From NCBI GenBank assembly GCA_030829155.1, contig JAURBD010000052.1, forward strand, positions 1 to 10,685: a DNA stretch of 10,685 bases, given 5' to 3'. Origin of the DNA: Flavobacteriaceae bacterium (GTDB lineage: Bacteria; Bacteroidota; Bacteroidia; Flavobacteriales; Flavobacteriaceae). Below are positions 7,532-10,685 of this stretch, piece after piece. Position numbers and translations under genes: made by a program. The first letter of the stretch is position 1; each line of letters opens with the position of its first letter. The notes under the pieces were generated by a model, which was not told the DNA's origin, made no database searches, and saw only the letters and a program-made list of their open reading frames with translations.

Positions 7532-7573
7532 ATTCCGTAAGGCGTTTATTTAAAATACTTTACGGAATTTTTA
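7532..7573 (+). terminator. Intrinsic terminator of the tRNA-Ser unit
   Basis: ATTCCGTAA (7532-7540) pairs perfectly with TTACGGAAT (7560-7568) over a 19-base loop, followed directly by a T-rich run (7568-7573 and on). It begins eight bases after the tRNA 3' end. The loop is longer than usual but the 9-bp stem and U tract are convincing. Confidence 0.75.
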
Positions 7574-7631
7574 TTTTAAATGTAGATTGCTATGTGGATT
7601 TGATAGCAAAAGTTATGTAAAAAAACAGTGT

Positions 7632-7646
7632 ACCTTTTTTAAAGGT
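7632..7646 (-). terminator. Possible weak terminator of the DUF5686 transcript
   Basis: A 6-bp stem ACCTTT/AAAGGT with a 3-base loop lies just beyond the 61-codon frame. On the minus strand it is followed after six bases by a run of seven T (revcomp of 7619-7625). The stem is short and the U run is offset, so it is only a candidate. Confidence 0.33.
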
Positions 7647-7652
7647 GACCAT

Positions 7653-7838
7653 TTAAAAAACGTGGGTAATTCTCGCAATTTGTCCAAATTCTTTGTCATG
7701 CAAAAACTCTTCAATGGCTTTTATTGATTTATAACCATTTCGATCATGCCACGCATCTGTGCCAGATGGAGATCTCAGAGACTCAATGTTGATCTTTCCG
7801 ATATCTTTTGATAGTATTTTAGAGACTTGGTTTAGCAC
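7653..7838 (-). CDS. Unassigned small frame overlapping the 3' end of the DUF5686 gene
   Basis: A 61-codon frame on the minus strand begins with GTG at 7838, directly after an in-frame TAG, and overlaps the last 20 bases of the DUF5686 gene in another frame. The product (INIESLRSPSGTDAWHDRNG ... SIKAIEEFLHDKEF) has a soluble, protein-like composition, with Trp, His, Asp and Gly in a central motif and a plausible amphipathic helix after it. There is no signal peptide or membrane segment. The base composition over 7670-7800 is less AT-rich than the flanking non-coding DNA, which is why I keep it. I do not recognise a family. It could be a translationally coupled small gene, the remnant of a longer gene, or chance. 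It has no ribosome-binding site of its own that I can see, and it ends shortly before a weak hairpin. Confidence 0.33.
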   Translation of the reverse strand: MLNQVSKILSKDIGKINIESLRSPSGTDAWHDRNGYKSIKAIEEFLHDKEFGQIARITHVF

Positions 7839-10368
7839 CTATTCTTATTCCAAAATCAGGAAGTTTACTAGAATAAGGGTTATACATAAATGAATTAGAT
7901 AGGGGGCTACGCCAGATAAAATCTACTCTGAAAAAACGAATATTTCCATAGCCTATGTTTTCAAAACCAACACCATATTCATAATATATATCTGAATCAG
8001 GACTGTTATAATTGATATTTGATCGATTAGCTGCAACATTTTCTGAAGTTGTGCTTCCATAAGCAAATCGAAAAGTTGCCAGGGTTCTGAGTTTTAATTT
8101 TTTAACTAAAGGGATTTTATTTGAAACAAAACCATTGAAATGATGTTCAAAGTGTCCCATCAAATAAGCATCCGCTACCATATCGTAATAATTTAAAAGC
8201 GCAAAGGTTTTTGGTTTTAATGAATATCCTTGATTTGAAGGGATAGCGCTAAGAATGGGTAATGGAACGATTCCATAGGTTTTACCTATTTCTAAATTAG
8301 TTTCAAGGTTCCCCAGAAAATTTAGTAAATAGGTTTGTTTGTAGGACATTTGAATTTTATCATAATCAAGCATTCCACCAAAAATTCCTTTGACTCCTGC
8401 AGTGTACTTAAAAACAAATTCTGGGTGAAGGTTTTTGCCGTATTTTTGATCAACTCCATAACCAAATACATTTCTTCCGGGAGTGTAGTTCAAATAGGCA
8501 TTGAATTTAATATTTCTGTATTCAGTGAGTGTTTTTTGATTTTTCCTGAAGGCTATGGAGAAAAATTCATTGGAAGCAGAAGCTATTTGTTCTGATATTA
8601 TATTTAAACCCAAGTGGAAATTATTTGTAAGACCAAAATCTAAATTACCACCAAGTCTTTCGATATCAGATAAATAATAATTCAACCCTCTTGCTATTAA
8701 AGAGTTTCTTCCACCTGCCCCAAAATCAATAAGGTCTTTTGTTTTTAAAAGCTTAATTCCCAGCTGTTCAAAATCATTTGAATAAACTATTCCGACAGTA
8801 ATTCTAGGACTTTTTTGAATAAGGTATTTAGCGTCTATTGCATATTTTGTTTTTTTATCACCAAAACCATGAGCTATATATGCATTTGACCGAAAACGAT
8901 CATCCATGGTTTTAAAAGATCTAAAACCTAAACGAAGCCTATTTCCCTCCACGTCGTTATTGTTAAAAGAATTCCACCATTTACCAAACTGAATCCCAGG
9001 TAAAATATCTGCATACCCTCCGGTAATAAAATCTGTATAACTGACAAGAGACTTTACTTTGCGATTTTCCTTAATTTCAGATAAAATTTTTCGAGTACTT
9101 TGAGAATAATTCTCACTATTTTCAAAATGTTTCCAAAAGGTTTCATCTTGGAAGTATTCATTCTTTGAAAGTTGTACGCTTTTATTTTGATAAAATGAGG
9201 CATTTTTGTGTTTGTTAAAAACATACTGATCAAAAAACTCACTTTTTTTAATCGTTACTCTTTTACCTTTTTCTGCTTTTTTAATTACTGAAAAATCACC
9301 CTCGTATCGATTACTTTTTGGAATATAAACACTGTCATTTTGTATGATATATGTTTTTTCTATTATTAAATCACTAACTAGATTTAAGTTGATATTTGGA
9401 TCAATACGCATATTAATTTTGGTGAGAGCATAACTTGGTGCGGATACAGTAAAATTCCCAGTAAATGCAAGATCACCTGTTCTTCTAGGAAAGAAATACA
9501 GGGTATAAAGTTTTTCTTTTTTAAGTTCAACGCTATCTAAGAGTATGTAATCATAAACCGCAAATCCACTATTAGATAGAGGACTTTCAAATACTTTATC
9601 CGCAAACAAAAGCCTATTTTTATATACATCTATATCCTGAAAAACTCTTTGAATTCGATCAAAAAAGAATCCTTTAGGAGCAATTCCGCTAGAACGCTCT
9701 CCTAAAGGAGTAACTTTTGAGATATTGAGACTATCATTACCATATACTTTTTCAACTTTTTCTTTTAAATTCAAAGGTATATATACGTTGTTATTGGCAT
9801 TTTGTTTTAATGTGGCGCGAATAGAGTCATAACTTTTTTGCAGTATTTTTTTAAGAAATAAACTATCAATATTTTTTAAGCCAACTTCGGTTGAAGTGAA
9901 TTTTTGATATTCATATGACGAAAACATATTAAGTCCATTGATTTGTTTTTTTGACCAAATCTTTTTTAGAATAGGATAAGCAGGGTTCTCTTTTTTTCGA
10001 AGTCTCTTTTTTGGTTTTTGCACCACAACAACTTCTTTTAACTGTTCTCCTTCTTGAAGGATGATTAGTAAATTCCTAACTCTTTTTTTAGGTAAATTAA
10101 TTATTTGATTTTGATATCCCAAGAGACTTATTGAAAGTTCTTGATGAACCTGATTTGAAAATAAAGTAAATTTTCCATCAAAATCAGTAATTGATCCAAT
10201 TTGACTTCCACTAAAAAAAACATTTACAAAGGGAATTGGATTTCCGTCTTTATCTTTTACAATTCCAGATACATTAGTTTGAGCAAAGGTAAACCCTGAA
10301 AATAATATGAACAAGAGTATGATTTTTTTTAAAGAATTACTCTTGTTTTTATAAATTAATAAATTCAT
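7819..10368 (-). CDS. DUF5686 / carboxypeptidase-regulatory-like outer-membrane protein
   Basis: Encodes 849 residues. A signal peptide occupies residues 1-29 (KKIILLFILFSGFTFAQ, cleavage likely before Gln30). Residues about 32-115 form a carboxypeptidase-D regulatory-like beta-sandwich (VSGIVKDKDGNPIPFVNV, TDFDGKFTL), the domain that often precedes Bacteroidota outer-membrane proteins. A basic linker follows (KPKKRLRKK, 118-126). From about 130 to the end is the DUF5686 region: a soluble part to about 430, then alternating beta strands rich in aromatic and Gly residues (GFRSFKTMDDRF, GYGVDQKYGKN, YYEYGVGFENIGYGNIRFFR) ending FGIRIGAKPSL, consistent with an outer-membrane barrel. There is no TonB-dependent receptor plug, so it is not a SusC-type transporter. 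The molecular function of the family is unknown to me. The ATG at 10368 is the only start that keeps the full signal peptide. It appears monocistronic apart from the overlapping small frame at its 3' end. Confidence 0.88.
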   Translation of the reverse strand: MNLLIYKNKSNSLKKIILLFILFSGFTFAQTNVSGIVKDKDGNPIPFVNVFFSGSQIGSITDFDGKFTLFSNQVHQELSISLLGYQNQIINLPKKRVRNLLIILQEGEQLKEVVVVQKPKKRLRKKENPAYPILKKIWSKKQINGLNMFSSYEYQKFTSTEVGLKNIDSLFLKKILQKSYDSIRATLKQNANNNVYIPLNLKEKVEKVYGNDSLNISKVTPLGERSSGIAPKGFFFDRIQRVFQDIDVYKNRLLFADKVFESPLSNSGFAVYDYILLDSVELKKEKLYTLYFFPRRTGDLAFTGNFTVSAPSYALTKINMRIDPNINLNLVSDLIIEKTYIIQNDSVYIPKSNRYEGDFSVIKKAEKGKRVTIKKSEFFDQYVFNKHKNASFYQNKSVQLSKNEYFQDETFWKHFENSENYSQSTRKILSEIKENRKVKSLVSYTDFITGGYADILPGIQFGKWWNSFNNNDVEGNRLRLGFRSFKTMDDRFRSNAYIAHGFGDKKTKYAIDAKYLIQKSPRITVGIVYSNDFEQLGIKLLKTKDLIDFGAGGRNSLIARGLNYYLSDIERLGGNLDFGLTNNFHLGLNIISEQIASASNEFFSIAFRKNQKTLTEYRNIKFNAYLNYTPGRNVFGYGVDQKYGKNLHPEFVFKYTAGVKGIFGGMLDYDKIQMSYKQTYLLNFLGNLETNLEIGKTYGIVPLPILSAIPSNQGYSLKPKTFALLNYYDMVADAYLMGHFEHHFNGFVSNKIPLVKKLKLRTLATFRFAYGSTTSENVAANRSNINYNSPDSDIYYEYGVGFENIGYGNIRFFRVDFIWRSPLSNSFMYNPYSSKLPDFGIRIGAKPSL

Positions 10369-10409
10369 TTATTTTAGTTAAAAAAAATGACATGCAATGT
10401 AAAAATACA

Positions 10410-10443
10410 CAATAGTTACATAATATGATGGGCTTTTGTCAAA
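10410..10443 (-). promoter_or_regulatory. Weak candidate promoter for the DUF5686 gene
   Basis: On the minus strand TTTGAC (10443-10438) is a good -33 element. After a 21-base spacer from its TTG comes TAACTATTG (10418-10410), which resembles TAnnTTTG only with an extra base. It lies about 42 bases upstream of the ATG. The position is right but the -7 match is poor. Confidence 0.27.
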
Positions 10444-10484
10444 CAGAATTAGAATTTATTTGAATACTAAGGATCAATTCTGTT
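10442..10484. repeat. 9-bp inverted repeat upstream of the DUF5686 gene
   Basis: AACAGAATT (10442-10450) and AATTCTGTT (10476-10484) are perfect inverted copies separated by 25 bases. No T run follows on either strand, so it is not an intrinsic terminator. The left arm touches the candidate -33 element, so it could be an operator, but a 9-bp AT-rich repeat is also possible by chance. Confidence 0.4.
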
Positions 10485-10685
10485 ATTTGCAAATCCCCTA
10501 AATTATTTCAGTTAATTATTGGCTTTTTTTTTTGAATTAATCATTTCAAATTTAACTCTGATTCTTCTAGAATTTGAGTATTTAACAAAACAATCTCAGT
10601 TTTAAAGATGATTTTTTTAGATCTCAATAAAGTGTAAATAAATCTTCTTTTAATTATAAATTGCGATTGAAAAAAAAAGTGAAAA

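Larger units (their letters stand above)
10369..10685. other. AT-rich stretch upstream of the DUF5686 gene, no gene recognised
   Basis: These 317 bases to the right edge contain many A and T runs and stops in most frames. One minus-strand frame is open from the edge at 10684 down to a TGA at 10541-10543 (47 residues), but it is rich in Phe and Lys encoded by T and A runs, and I do not recognise it. It holds a candidate promoter (10410-10443) and an inverted repeat (10442-10484), described separately. Confidence 0.6.

Noticed and set aside
8335..8595. Plus-strand frame of 86 residues
   Set aside because: It lies entirely antisense inside the well-supported DUF5686 gene and has no promoter, start context or recognisable family.
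9054..9242. Short minus-strand frame inside the DUF5686 gene
   Set aside because: Same strand but a different frame from a convincing long gene, with no family resemblance.
10541..10684. Minus-strand frame open from the right edge, 47 residues, possible 3' end of an upstream gene
   Set aside because: The residues come largely from T and A runs (FHFFF, KKIIFK), I recognise nothing in it, and a 172-base gap separates it from the next gene. Sequence beyond the edge would be needed.

Overview
The window looks like ordinary core chromosome from an AT-rich member of the Bacteroidota, most likely the family Flavobacteriaceae. The evidence is the flavobacterial form of ClpC and GyrA, a DUF5686/carboxypeptidase-regulatory-like outer-membrane protein, promoters of the Bacteroidota type (TTG, about 19 bases, TAnnTTTG), and the near absence of Shine-Dalgarno sequences. 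I see no mobile element, CRISPR array, toxin-antitoxin pair or defence system, and nothing that I would call an undescribed system.

Layout. On the left edge the minus strand carries the N-terminal third-or-less of clpC (1-362), running off the window. Divergent from it is gyrA (587-3091), followed 26 bases later on the same strand by a secreted TPR protein (3118-4341), probably one transcript. A bidirectional hairpin terminator (4361-4388) separates this pair from a convergent SH3b-NlpC/P60 peptidase (4388-5137, minus). Divergent from the peptidase is a seven-transmembrane HD phosphohydrolase of the PgpH class (5318-7363), then a self-contained tRNA-Ser(GCU) unit with its own promoter and terminator (7391-7573). 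The right third is a large outer-membrane beta-barrel protein of the DUF5686 family on the minus strand (7819-10368), with an unassigned 61-codon frame overlapping its 3' end (7653-7838), and an AT-rich 317-base non-coding stretch upstream of it.

How the genes fit together. These are mainly housekeeping genes: proteolysis (ClpC), DNA supercoiling (GyrA), peptidoglycan peptide cleavage (NlpC/P60), probable cyclic di-AMP turnover (PgpH-like; cyclic di-AMP is tied in other bacteria to osmotic and cell-wall homeostasis), translation (tRNA-Ser) and the outer membrane (DUF5686). Apart from the gyrA-TPR pair, each is its own transcription unit, and no shared pathway is evident. The points most worth a second look are the gyrA-TPR linkage, the non-canonical GyrA boxes, the small frame after the DUF5686 gene and the long hairpin lying across the pgpH stop and the tRNA promoter.
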